A DNA stretch of 64,000 bases from contig CAYWWY010000003.1 in assembly GCA_964462525.1 (NCBI GenBank), positions 225,651-289,650 on the forward strand, given 5' to 3'. Both the position numbers and the translations under genes were made by a program. The DNA is from CAYWWY01 sp964462525. GTDB taxonomy: Bacteria > Thermotogota > Thermotogae > MWEM01. Positions 17,381 to 25,667 of the stretch are shown piece after piece. A model generated the notes under the pieces. It was not told where the DNA came from and did not search any database. It saw nothing but the letters and a program-made list of their open reading frames with translations. The first letter of the stretch is position 1. Every line of letters starts with the position of its first letter.

Positions 17381-17424
17381 TATCGAGGAAGAATATGGAT
17401 CAAACCGATCGAAAGATCCACCCA

Positions 17425-20400
17425 TTAAGGATCGACTACGAAATGGAGGGATGACGATTGATACGCATTCGTTTCTTCATACATCTCAAAAAGATGCAAA
17501 GGGGGCAGGGCGAAAGAGCCCGCCGCAATGATCTTGTATTCATTATAGTATTCACTCACTCCCGAAGAAATTTGGGTAAAGAAGGCTGTGTTTTTGGAAT
17601 ACCGAATATCCACAAAATCGGGATAATGACCAAAATAGATCTGATCCCAGAAGAATTTGCTTCTGGACTTCGATGGAGATTGGTACAAATCATGCTCTAC
17701 CCATGACGCGGGCAATCGTTCTTCAAGCGCAGCATACCGCATGGGTTGGTCTATACGGACTGTGATGTGGGACCGGACAATATCTCCTATATGGAGAGTT
17801 TCTTCCGCTATCGTGAAACAGATCTTCATCGGATGGGGAGAGTTGATGCCCCAAGGGTCTGCAGACAGAATCAGATGATGCTCATCCATGCCCGTGATTT
17901 GAACAGAATCATGGATTGGAACTCCGGTATTCGAGCCATTGATCCAGAGGATTCGCTGTCCCGATGGTGTTTGCTGAATCCGAAAGGATTGAATGGAGAT
18001 CAGGGATTCGATGCCATCCTCCTGATTTGGCCAATCACCCGGTCGTTGGGGATTATGGTACATCAGCATGTGCGGTACGATCGATGAATCGATCGGGATA
18101 AAGAGGCTTCTTTCAATGGAAACCGCTTCTGAAGGAGCACCCTGATGAGCAAGAAAGGTATGCTTTCTTTGAACCTCTCTGTGTAAAACATCGGGTATAT
18201 TGGGTTCATATCCATCCAGGGGGTGTTCTTCCTGAGTCGTCCATTTCCATAATAGCCCTTCGCTTCCTTCCAACAGGATTTGAACTGCGTCTTTCTGGGA
18301 CAAGGTCCATTCTCGTTGAAAGAGTTCTTCTGCTTCAAAATCCAGATGGTGCTGTTCAGTAGATCCATCCGGGAAAAAGACCGATACATTCGCATGCATC
18401 GCTTCGGTAAAAAAGGGCATCTGTGAAAGGGCGATCGCAACAAAAGCGGTATCTTTGGTTGAACTCCAATAATCACCTTGGCGATTTTGAAACAGGTGCT
18501 TCACAAGGCCAATGCGTTCAGGCCCCTGGTATTCCAGATCGCAGATCAGTTCCAACAGCAACGCATTTAGTTGAAGACTGCTGATCATATAACCCGAAGG
18601 TTGGAACGGAATTCGGAAGGCGCCTTCGTAAAACCTTCCTTCATTCAGGAGACGGTGTAGGAGCTCGTTGGCGCTTTGCCTATTTCCGGATTTAGCCAAA
18701 CTTAAAGCCAAAAAAAGCGTGTCTTCACATTGTTCCGAAGAAAACAGAGCAACCGGGGTTTTCGGACGAAAGAGTTTGAGCACATACAAGGCAAACCCAT
18801 AATGCGGCGCGGAGGTAGACGCAGAGACGATCATCTCATCTAGAGCATTGAGGCCCTTTGCCACTACATCTTCATTAATGGGGTATTCGGCTTGGGCTAA
18901 GTGATACAGGGCATAGAGCACATAAGCGGTCATAAATAGGTCAGGCTTGTCATCCCGCCACCAACCCCAGTCCCCGGTATGCTTCTGATATCCGTACAAC
19001 CGGGCTAACCCATTCTCGGTGATTTGAGGAATCCGATCTTGAATCATCCGAGCGAGTGGCAACGCGGAGTCTTTTACGAGACTTAGGGCAGCGATCGTGG
19101 GAAGAAAACTGCTCACTACCTGTTCCACGCAACCATATGGGTACTGGATCAAGTATTCCAGCGCGGAGAGCAATTCGGATTCGAGCCCGGAGCTAAGAGT
19201 CAAGGTTAGTCGGGTTGGCGCTTCGATAGCAAGGTCAATCTGTACGGGTTCTTTCCCCAATACCCCGCTTGAACCAGATCGGGTAGAAAAAGACCGAGGA
19301 TGAATGGGCACGGTATGGATCATGGCATCGCCCCAATCCCCTGATTGAGCCCGCGCAAAGAAGGATGTGTTTTGAATTTGATCAAAACCTGGCACCTCAA
19401 TCATCCACCAGACCATACGGGTTTGCCCATTGGAGACGGGAAGGTTCGCGCGAACGGTTTGACCTTCAAACTCCATGATGAAATCAAAGATTTGATCTTC
19501 CCCGGTATAGTTGCCCACGTTCCACCCAATCTGAATCCGATCCCCAGAGATCATAAACTTAGGGAAGACCGGTTGGACAGTAACCGGCAACGTGGTATAA
19601 AACTGAGAATGACCGTATCCTCGGAATCCATCTGCGCCGATGGCCAAAGCACGAACCCGCCATGTTGTCAGATCTTGGGGGAGAGGAATCTCCGCAAGGA
19701 GCTGACCTTCCACCCACAGGGCATCCTTCCAAAAAGCCGTATCAGAAAACTCACTCCTTGTCTGGATCGATACTCCGTCCAAGGCAGCTTTCGTTTGGGC
19801 AAGCGTTTCCGGAGCATCATACAGCGAATCATTCATCAGGCTTCCTACTTGAAGGAATGGGTAGAGATATTCATTGAAAAAGCCGATCCAATATCGGTGC
19901 GGCAATTCATCCAATCCATCCAAAAGCGTTTCCCAATCGTCCATTCCGTACAGATCCAGCAAAGCCTGGTCGATCAAATTGAGGGTAACCACAGCAGGGA
20001 TTGTTTGGTCGCGATGGTCCCGAGTTTCGATCAATATCGGGATCGTAGCTCCAGGAGAAGAAGATTCTGGAGTGGTAATGACCAATTCGATTTCCGATTC
20101 CATGGGATGAATCGGTATGGAAAAGGTCTTATCGACTCTGATTCCACTATGAAACGCGATGCATCGAACTTCGATCCGGTTTGCTTTGATATCGGATGGG
20201 ATTTCAAGAATCCAGGCGCTTTCTCCTTTTTCGAGAAAGACAGATCGGCTCCAGATTTGCGTTCCGGCATTGATAATCAACAGGGCATGAAGGTCGGAAT
20301 ACTTGGAAAGAATCTTCACCCGTGCCAGATCTCCCGGTTGGTATATCGGGGCGTCCAAGAGAAAGTCGATATCCATCGTGGTTCTGTATGGGTGGGTCGG

Positions 20401-21948
20401 CGAATAGCAAAAGGCCCGAATGGTCTGGATGTAGTCAGGATTCTGCGGATCAAACACGCGGATCTGATACCTGCCAGGGTCGGACGCCGGTATGAGCAAT
20501 CGATGATTGCCCGAAGAATCAGTCTGGAAGGATTTCTCTTCAACCAGATGGCCATCCACCAAAAGCTGCATCATCATGATGCGAGCCATTGGTGCTTGGT
20601 CCACCAAAGGATGAATGGAAACATGAACGGGCCATAAGTCCCCTGGCGTGAGCCAGGTGATCGGCGTAGAAACGTGAATTTTCACATCCAGCGGGATGTA
20701 TTCGAAGTATCGGGCTTCCATCACATCGCGTCCTGATGAATCAACCAACGTGACTTCCAGGCGATATTTCCCATGATCCTCTGTCGGAATGTGCAATGGC
20801 AACGAGAGTTGGGGAGCGCTCAGAACATGGGATTGAGACATGATCAACCACTCGTCCCTTGGATCCCATTCTGGTGACAGAGCATAGAGTTTGTAGGAAA
20901 CAATTCCTTGATCTACATGCTGCCCGTAATAATACCGGCCTTTGATTGTGAAGGAAGGAGCCTCGCCGATCCCGTAAAGGCTTTGAATTTCTGAGATTTC
21001 CAAGGTGAAAGGGGGTTTTTGGTAATCGGAAAGGTGAAAATATCGCGTAAAGGTCTGGTCTTCATACTGAATCAGGATTCGGTAATGACCTCGGATGTCT
21101 TCGGAAAAGGTTGCTCGCTCATAGGAAAACCCCCCGTACGCATCGAGGGAAATGGATTCGGCTTGTGTTTCGCGTCCTCTCGGATCCAAAATCGTCAAAT
21201 CGATCGATCCGTCGGTCACAAAGGACCCAGATCCGGTTTCGAAGAGATATCCGCGAATTTGGACAGGGTCTCCGGGACGGTACATAGGCCGATCTGTTAC
21301 CAAGAGCAACTTGCGTTGTTCAAAATCTGTCGAAGGATCGAGGTAGATATACGCATTGCCCCGTGAAGAGGTGATTTGGAGAGATCCATCTTTGACATCG
21401 TTCAAAGGGAAGCGTGCGCTTCCTTGTGAAGAGAGGGTGCCGATGTGTGTGTAAAAATCGCTGTCGGTAAAGACCTGCGCCGATTCAACAAATTGCCCGG
21501 TCAAGATATCCCATAATCGCACCCATACTCCATCGTCGTGAACAAGGGCCACGCCTGCCAATCCGGTCTTCTCCACCACCATATGGCTCCATTGATCCTC
21601 TTCTTGAACCGCAACCAGATATCGGCCGATGTCTTGAAACAAAGAATGGGGTAGATCGATTCGTTCCCAGCGGGTTCGAATCGGAACAGAAAAACGAGCT
21701 ACGGTTTGCTCAGCCAGAGGGTAATGCGGATCGCCAACCCGATAAGACGGGATGGGACCTGCATCCTTGTTTAGCCGGTAAATTCCAACCGATACATCCT
21801 TTTGCCCAGAAGAATAGATGTAGAAATAGGGATTCTGTCCGGGATGGATCAGCTGAAAGGTGTCGACATAGACTGTCGCCCAACCCAAGAAAGAACCCGA
21901 TAACACCCCAATACAAATGAATAAGCCGATTATCCACTTTCGAAGCAT
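17425..21948 (-). CDS. bacterial alpha-2-macroglobulin family protein with thioester motif
   Basis: This protein of 1507 residues is a large secreted or anchored protease-trap homologue. The start at 21948 is preceded by AAGGGGGGAA and opens with the signal peptide MLRKWIIGLFICIGVLSG. The overlapping ATG at 22002 lacks a ribosome-binding site. MG-type beta domains fill the first 800 residues (RPMYRPGDPVQIRGY is typical). The thioester motif PYGCVEQ sits at Cys940-Gln943, within an alpha/alpha toroid (TGDWGWWRDDKPD). A thioester would let it capture attacking proteases covalently. There is no lipobox after the signal peptide, so anchoring is unclear. It is co-transcribed with a DUF1175 gene, the pairing known from E. 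coli yfaS-yfaT. Confidence 0.9.
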   Translation of the reverse strand: MLRKWIIGLFICIGVLSGSFLGWATVYVDTFQLIHPGQNPYFYIYSSGQKDVSVGIYRLNKDAGPIPSYRVGDPHYPLAEQTVARFSVPIRTRWERIDLPHSLFQDIGRYLVAVQEEDQWSHMVVEKTGLAGVALVHDDGVWVRLWDILTGQFVESAQVFTDSDFYTHIGTLSSQGSARFPLNDVKDGSLQITSSRGNAYIYLDPSTDFEQRKLLLVTDRPMYRPGDPVQIRGYLFETGSGSFVTDGSIDLTILDPRGRETQAESISLDAYGGFSYERATFSEDIRGHYRILIQYEDQTFTRYFHLSDYQKPPFTLEISEIQSLYGIGEAPSFTIKGRYYYGQHVDQGIVSYKLYALSPEWDPRDEWLIMSQSHVLSAPQLSLPLHIPTEDHGKYRLEVTLVDSSGRDVMEARYFEYIPLDVKIHVSTPITWLTPGDLWPVHVSIHPLVDQAPMARIMMMQLLVDGHLVEEKSFQTDSSGNHRLLIPASDPGRYQIRVFDPQNPDYIQTIRAFCYSPTHPYRTTMDIDFLLDAPIYQPGDLARVKILSKYSDLHALLIINAGTQIWSRSVFLEKGESAWILEIPSDIKANRIEVRCIAFHSGIRVDKTFSIPIHPMESEIELVITTPESSSPGATIPILIETRDHRDQTIPAVVTLNLIDQALLDLYGMDDWETLLDGLDELPHRYWIGFFNEYLYPFLQVGSLMNDSLYDAPETLAQTKAALDGVSIQTRSEFSDTAFWKDALWVEGQLLAEIPLPQDLTTWRVRALAIGADGFRGYGHSQFYTTLPVTVQPVFPKFMISGDRIQIGWNVGNYTGEDQIFDFIMEFEGQTVRANLPVSNGQTRMVWWMIEVPGFDQIQNTSFFARAQSGDWGDAMIHTVPIHPRSFSTRSGSSGVLGKEPVQIDLAIEAPTRLTLTLSSGLESELLSALEYLIQYPYGCVEQVVSSFLPTIAALSLVKDSALPLARMIQDRIPQITENGLARLYGYQKHTGDWGWWRDDKPDLFMTAYVLYALYHLAQAEYPINEDVVAKGLNALDEMIVSASTSAPHYGFALYVLKLFRPKTPVALFSSEQCEDTLFLALSLAKSGNRQSANELLHRLLNEGRFYEGAFRIPFQPSGYMISSLQLNALLLELICDLEYQGPERIGLVKHLFQNRQGDYWSSTKDTAFVAIALSQMPFFTEAMHANVSVFFPDGSTEQHHLDFEAEELFQREWTLSQKDAVQILLEGSEGLLWKWTTQEEHPLDGYEPNIPDVLHREVQRKHTFLAHQGAPSEAVSIERSLFIPIDSSIVPHMLMYHNPQRPGDWPNQEDGIESLISIQSFRIQQTPSGQRILWINGSNTGVPIHDSVQITGMDEHHLILSADPWGINSPHPMKICFTIAEETLHIGDIVRSHITVRIDQPMRYAALEERLPASWVEHDLYQSPSKSRSKFFWDQIYFGHYPDFVDIRYSKNTAFFTQISSGVSEYYNEYKIIAAGSFALPPLHLFEMYEETNAYQSSSLHFVVDP

Positions 21949-21994
21949 GCGTATTCCCCCCTTATGGATGGAGCCAGTCTGTACCCATCCGCTC

Positions 21995-22900
21995 TTAGTC
22001 ATTTAGGATCTTAAAACGGTAAAAGCCTAAAAAATACGGGTTCTCTCGAGTAGGAAGCCATTCAAGAGGCGCGCCTTGAAAATAATCGTCCCATCTCCAC
22101 AAACGCATCTCTCCTTCGGAATCGTCGGTCGGTCCCGTGTGGTACACAAGCCCATCTCCCGTAAAAATCATGACATGATAGGGAAAGAGGAGATCTTGAG
22201 GATGAAAGAAAAACATCAGATCTCCGGGTTTAATGCGATCGCTTACGTGCCGATCCACTTTTCTGCAATGGTACAACAATAGGTTGTGGGCGTTGGCAAA
22301 GGTCCCAAAGCCTGATTCTGTTCGGAAAATTTGGTCTCCCAATTCCGGAATGTTTGGATAATGGAAGGCCTGAATGTCTCGGGGAAACAAGATGGGAATC
22401 TGCGTACGTTCTGCCCATGCTGCATCGTGTTGGCGTAAAGCCTCGCGATAGGCAAACCGCACCAAGCCACTGCAATCCCGATCCTTCCATAAAGGAGACA
22501 TGTGCGCTTTTTGATGGGTAGCGATCCCAACAAACCATTGACGAAAAACTGCGCAGTCTTCTCCGTATAGCTCGGCAATATCCGGAAATCCATCCTGGTC
22601 ATGATCGGTTGCTCCCAGGGACCATTCCGCAATCACAATTCGGTCGAAAAAACAAGGGATCCAAAAATAGGCCCGCATGGCAGGAGACAGGAGGTAAAAA
22701 ACCCACCGATGATCCTGCTGGTTCACAAAAGCAATCCCTTCTGAACCAACCAGAAGGGATTGTTTTGGCGCGATGATTTCCAACGAATCGCCCAATCTTT
22801 GTGGGCTCATACCGACATCCACTGCCGAGTGGAACAATCCGGAAACGGACGCGTATATCATCATAAGCCCGATTGGGACGAGAAAAAAAAAGAACTTCAT
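21995..22900 (-). CDS. DUF1175 (YfaT-like) protein, NlpC/P60-like fold
   Basis: This 301-residue protein has an N-terminal membrane or signal segment (residues 3-22). A DUF1175 domain follows with DQDGFPDIAELYGEDCAVFRQWF, a candidate catalytic cysteine in DRDCSGLVRFAYREAL, and the candidate histidine in PYHVMIF. The C-terminal VVYHTGP-like element reads LVYHTGP. The cysteine/histidine arrangement suggests a cysteine peptidase or amidase acting in the envelope, but no activity is established for this family as far as I know. Its ATG overlaps the stop of the small upstream gene, and its own stop overlaps a possible upstream start of the macroglobulin gene. YfaT neighbours YfaS in E. coli. Confidence 0.85.
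   Translation of the reverse strand: MKFFFFLVPIGLMMIYASVSGLFHSAVDVGMSPQRLGDSLEIIAPKQSLLVGSEGIAFVNQQDHRWVFYLLSPAMRAYFWIPCFFDRIVIAEWSLGATDHDQDGFPDIAELYGEDCAVFRQWFVGIATHQKAHMSPLWKDRDCSGLVRFAYREALRQHDAAWAERTQIPILFPRDIQAFHYPNIPELGDQIFRTESGFGTFANAHNLLLYHCRKVDRHVSDRIKPGDLMFFFHPQDLLFPYHVMIFTGDGLVYHTGPTDDSEGEMRLWRWDDYFQGAPLEWLPTRENPYFLGFYRFKILND
22732..22762. repeat. perfect 12-bp inverted repeat inside the DUF1175 gene
   Basis: CAATCCCTTCTG (22732-22743), 7-base loop, CAGAAGGGATTG (22751-22762). It encodes part of the DUF1175 protein (residues near QSLLVGSEGIAF). T residues follow it on both strands. It could act as an internal attenuator, or be chance. Confidence 0.6.
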
Positions 22901-23118
22901 CCAAGTCCGTTAAAGTTCATTCCGGCAGCCATGTCTGAAATCATTCGCACCATTCGTTCAGCCAATCCCGTTTGATTGTACATGTTCATGTCCAGGAGAT
23001 TCTGGACTTGTTCGCGGCTCATTACTTGCTCTTCCTGAACAGCAATAGGACGTTGTGCGGGAGTTGACTGAGGCATATGGATTGGGTGAATGCTTGGGCC
23101 TAACCCGTCAATTCTCAT
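22897..23118 (-). CDS. small protein of unknown function, first gene of the DUF1175-macroglobulin operon
   Basis: This is a 73-residue frame from MRIDGLGPSIHP to MNFNGLG. The ATG at 23118 follows AAGGGGTGAT. A longer frame from 23166 would start within the promoter. It is methionine-rich toward the C-terminus (MVRMISDMAAGM) and probably helical there, with a Pro/Gln-rich N-terminal half. I do not recognise the family. There is no signal peptide. The good ribosome-binding site, the promoter upstream and the 4-base overlap with the DUF1175 gene argue that it is real. Confidence 0.65.
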   Translation of the reverse strand: MRIDGLGPSIHPIHMPQSTPAQRPIAVQEEQVMSREQVQNLLDMNMYNQTGLAERMVRMISDMAAGMNFNGLG

Positions 23119-23154
23119 TTCATCACCCCTTTTCTGAGAAAGTCTGCCAATGTG

Positions 23155-23183
23155 ATTATACACCATATTTATGGTAAAATCAA
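23155..23183 (-). promoter_or_regulatory. promoter of the small protein-DUF1175-macroglobulin operon, overlapping the murC promoter
   Basis: On the minus strand: TTGATT (23178-23183), 17-base spacer, TATAAT (23155-23160). On the plus strand TATGGTAAAAT (23170-23180) gives an extended -10 for murC. The minus -35 and the plus -10 share bases 23178-23180, so both cannot be occupied at once. Confidence 0.7.
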
Positions 23184-23194
23184 ATCAAGGCAAT

Positions 23195-24511
23195 ATGACG
23201 TGTTTGGTGGTGGGATTCTTGCGGATTCATTGGATCGGGATCGGTGGCATCGGAATGAGTGCGGCAGCGATGTTGTCCAAAGATTTGGGCAATGATATAT
23301 CGGGGAGTGTTGACTGTATGAGTGATCGGGTTGACACCCTCCGAAAGTACGGAATCCATGTGGAAGAAGGTCATCAAGCAAAGAATATCAAAAACCCCGA
23401 TTTGGTAGTATATACCAATGCGGTGCATCCGAACAATCCGGAACTCACGGAAGTTCGAAGACGAGGGGTTCCATGCATGCGGCGGTTGGATTACCTTTCT
23501 CGATTGATCGGGCAATCCGGTCGCCTTGTGATCGGAATCAGCGGAACAGATGGAAAAACGACCACCACGGCGATGCTGGCGCGCATATTGATTTACGAAG
23601 GGAAAGACCCATCCGTTCTTTTGGGAGGCGTGCACGAGGATCTTCCCTATGGAAACTATCGGAAGGGCAATGGTCCCATTCTCATGGAAGTATGCGAAAG
23701 TGACGGAGAACTGGTTCTGATCAAGCCATGGATCGGTGCGGTCACGAATATTCGAATGGATCATCTGGAACACTATCACCAACTATTCGAAGAGTATCAT
23801 GATGCGATCGTATCCTTTCTATTCCATGCGCAACGCCGGGTTTGCTCGAAGGGGATTTTGGCTCACATTGAACCCCAATCGCGAAATTATGCGTATGATT
23901 CAGTGGATCGGGATATCGATTTGCGCATTCCGGGCAAGTATAATCTCATGAATGCTTCATGCGCTATGGTTTGCGCATCATTGCTCGATATACCTGAATC
24001 ACGATCACGAATCCACCTCCATACCTATCAAAATGTGGATCGACGGTTCTCCGTGCGGTTCGAGTCCGATTCATTGTCGATTGTCGATGATTATGCGCAT
24101 ACGCCTGACGAAATAGAATCCGTTGTGGAAGCGTGCCGGGAAGCATATCCGGCGCGGTCGGTTATCCTTGCTTTTGAACCCCATCGCTACAGCCGGCTTG
24201 AACGCGAGGGGGTAAAATTTGAACACATGCTGGACCAACTTCCTACAGATAAGAACTTGTTGCTCCCGATTTATTCGGCTTATGAACCCCAAAAGCCCCA
24301 TCTTTACGAAAACTTCTGCAAACGGGTGACCCAGAAGAATGGGCGGTCTCAATATTGCGAAAGCGCTGATGATCTCTATGATTGGCTCGATACGCAGGAT
24401 CGATCGAAAGGGATTGTGATCCTTTTTGTGGGAGCGGGGGATAGTTCCCGATTCGCGAAAGAAGTGGCTCATCAAATACAAATTCGCGTAGTGAAGGAGG
24501 AAAAGGTATGA
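23195..24511 (+). CDS. murC: MurC-like UDP-N-acetylmuramate amino-acid ligase, compact central domain
   Basis: This ATP-dependent Mur ligase has about 438 residues. Motifs: IHWIGIGGIGMSAAAM (nucleotide-sugar binding), ISGTDGKTTTTAML (P-loop), EVCESDGE, TNIRMDHLEHY, DDYAHTP and EPHRYSRLE. These fit MurC, which adds L-alanine to UDP-MurNAc, better than Mpl. Two oddities: the P-loop has Asp where MurC normally has His (GTHGKTT), and the stretch between TNIRMDH and RIPGKYN looks roughly 40 residues shorter than usual. Start is ATG at 23195; TTG at 23219, with GGTGGTGGG before it, would begin right at RIHWIG. namZ overlaps its end by 4 bases, so a role in cell-wall recycling is possible. Confidence 0.85.
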   Translation: MTCLVVGFLRIHWIGIGGIGMSAAAMLSKDLGNDISGSVDCMSDRVDTLRKYGIHVEEGHQAKNIKNPDLVVYTNAVHPNNPELTEVRRRGVPCMRRLDYLSRLIGQSGRLVIGISGTDGKTTTTAMLARILIYEGKDPSVLLGGVHEDLPYGNYRKGNGPILMEVCESDGELVLIKPWIGAVTNIRMDHLEHYHQLFEEYHDAIVSFLFHAQRRVCSKGILAHIEPQSRNYAYDSVDRDIDLRIPGKYNLMNASCAMVCASLLDIPESRSRIHLHTYQNVDRRFSVRFESDSLSIVDDYAHTPDEIESVVEACREAYPARSVILAFEPHRYSRLEREGVKFEHMLDQLPTDKNLLLPIYSAYEPQKPHLYENFCKRVTQKNGRSQYCESADDLYDWLDTQDRSKGIVILFVGAGDSSRFAKEVAHQIQIRVVKEEKV

Positions 24512-25647
24512 AAACCAAACTGGGATTGGATCGCATTGAAGAATTTGAACGGTTCTTTCGAGGGAAACGCCTTGGATTATTAACAAACTACTCTGGGGTT
24601 GATTCCTTGTTGAGGGAGAATGTTTCCGTTTTGATGGATCAGGGGCTTCAAATCCAAAAGATGTTTGCGCCAGAACATGGTTTGTATGGGATCGCTGATG
24701 GCGAAACCGTTGAGGATATGATCCATCCGGTGTATCAAATTCCTGTGGTCAGTCTGTATGGTCCGAACAAAAAGCTGCCGAAAGAGGAGATCGAAGGGTT
24801 GGATGCATTGGTATACGATATACAGGATGTGGGGTTGCGCTATTACACCTTCTTATACACCCTTTCGTACGCTATGGAAACGGCAGCAGAAACGGGAACA
24901 GAGGTGATCATCCTGGATCGTCCCAATCCGCTTGGGACACTTCATATCAAAGGAACGCGCATCCCAACGGAATTATCGTCTTTCGTGGGGGATGATCGGC
25001 TGCCCATTCGGTACGGAATGACCATCGCCGAATATGCCCAATATGTGCGGAAGCTCAAAAATCTCGATGTTTCCATTACCATCGTGCCTATGGACATGTA
25101 CACTCCCAAAGACTATTTTCCCGATACGGGCTTGTTATGGAATATCCCATCGCCCGCTTTACCGACCTATCAGTCGGTTTTGTGCTACAATGGGGGGTGT
25201 TTTTTTGAAGCGACCAATATATCGGAGGGGCGCGGAACACCTGTCCCCTTTCAATTTTTTGGGGCGCCCTGGATCGACATGGGGAAAGTCTATCAACGGA
25301 TCAATGAGCATAATTTTGAAAAGGTCGCGTTCCGCCAACGGTCATTTGTCCCCTTTTCCTCCAAGTATAAGGATCGGGTCTGTTTTGGGATCGAGTTCAT
25401 CCCGTTGTGCAAAGAGCTTGACTTTGTTCCCATTGCCATACTGACCATGCAAGCCATTCGGCAGATCCATCCCGACCAGTTTGAGTACGCCACATATGCG
25501 GATGTCAATCATATCGATCATCTGACCGGAGATCCGCGCGTGCGATCGGTGATCGAGGGTGCAATGGATCTTGAAGAGTTGATGGTAGATTGGGAAAGAG
25601 AAGAGACCCGATTTTTCCAAGAGATCCAAGAATTTCGCGTATACTGA
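24508..25647 (+). CDS. namZ: DUF1343 / NamZ-like exo-N-acetylmuramidase
   Basis: This 379-residue protein carries DUF1343 hallmarks: RLGLLTNYSGVDS, FAPEHGLYG, DIQDVGLRYYTF, DRPNPLG and ATNISEGRGTP. Characterised NamZ removes non-reducing terminal N-acetylmuramic acid from peptidoglycan fragments. B. subtilis NamZ is secreted; this protein shows no signal peptide, so it may act in the cytoplasm on imported fragments. The ATG follows AAGGAGGAAAAGG and overlaps the murC stop. A decayed partial copy lies at 28209-28375. A strong terminator follows. Confidence 0.9.
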   Translation: MKTKLGLDRIEEFERFFRGKRLGLLTNYSGVDSLLRENVSVLMDQGLQIQKMFAPEHGLYGIADGETVEDMIHPVYQIPVVSLYGPNKKLPKEEIEGLDALVYDIQDVGLRYYTFLYTLSYAMETAAETGTEVIILDRPNPLGTLHIKGTRIPTELSSFVGDDRLPIRYGMTIAEYAQYVRKLKNLDVSITIVPMDMYTPKDYFPDTGLLWNIPSPALPTYQSVLCYNGGCFFEATNISEGRGTPVPFQFFGAPWIDMGKVYQRINEHNFEKVAFRQRSFVPFSSKYKDRVCFGIEFIPLCKELDFVPIAILTMQAIRQIHPDQFEYATYADVNHIDHLTGDPRVRSVIEGAMDLEELMVDWEREETRFFQEIQEFRVY

Positions 25648-25667
25648 GAGAAAATTGCGCTCCTATT

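Noticed and set aside
19345..20637. 430-codon open frame on the plus strand
   Set aside because: It lies entirely antisense to the macroglobulin gene; the translation is Arg/Ser/His-rich with no motif, and no ribosome-binding site precedes it.
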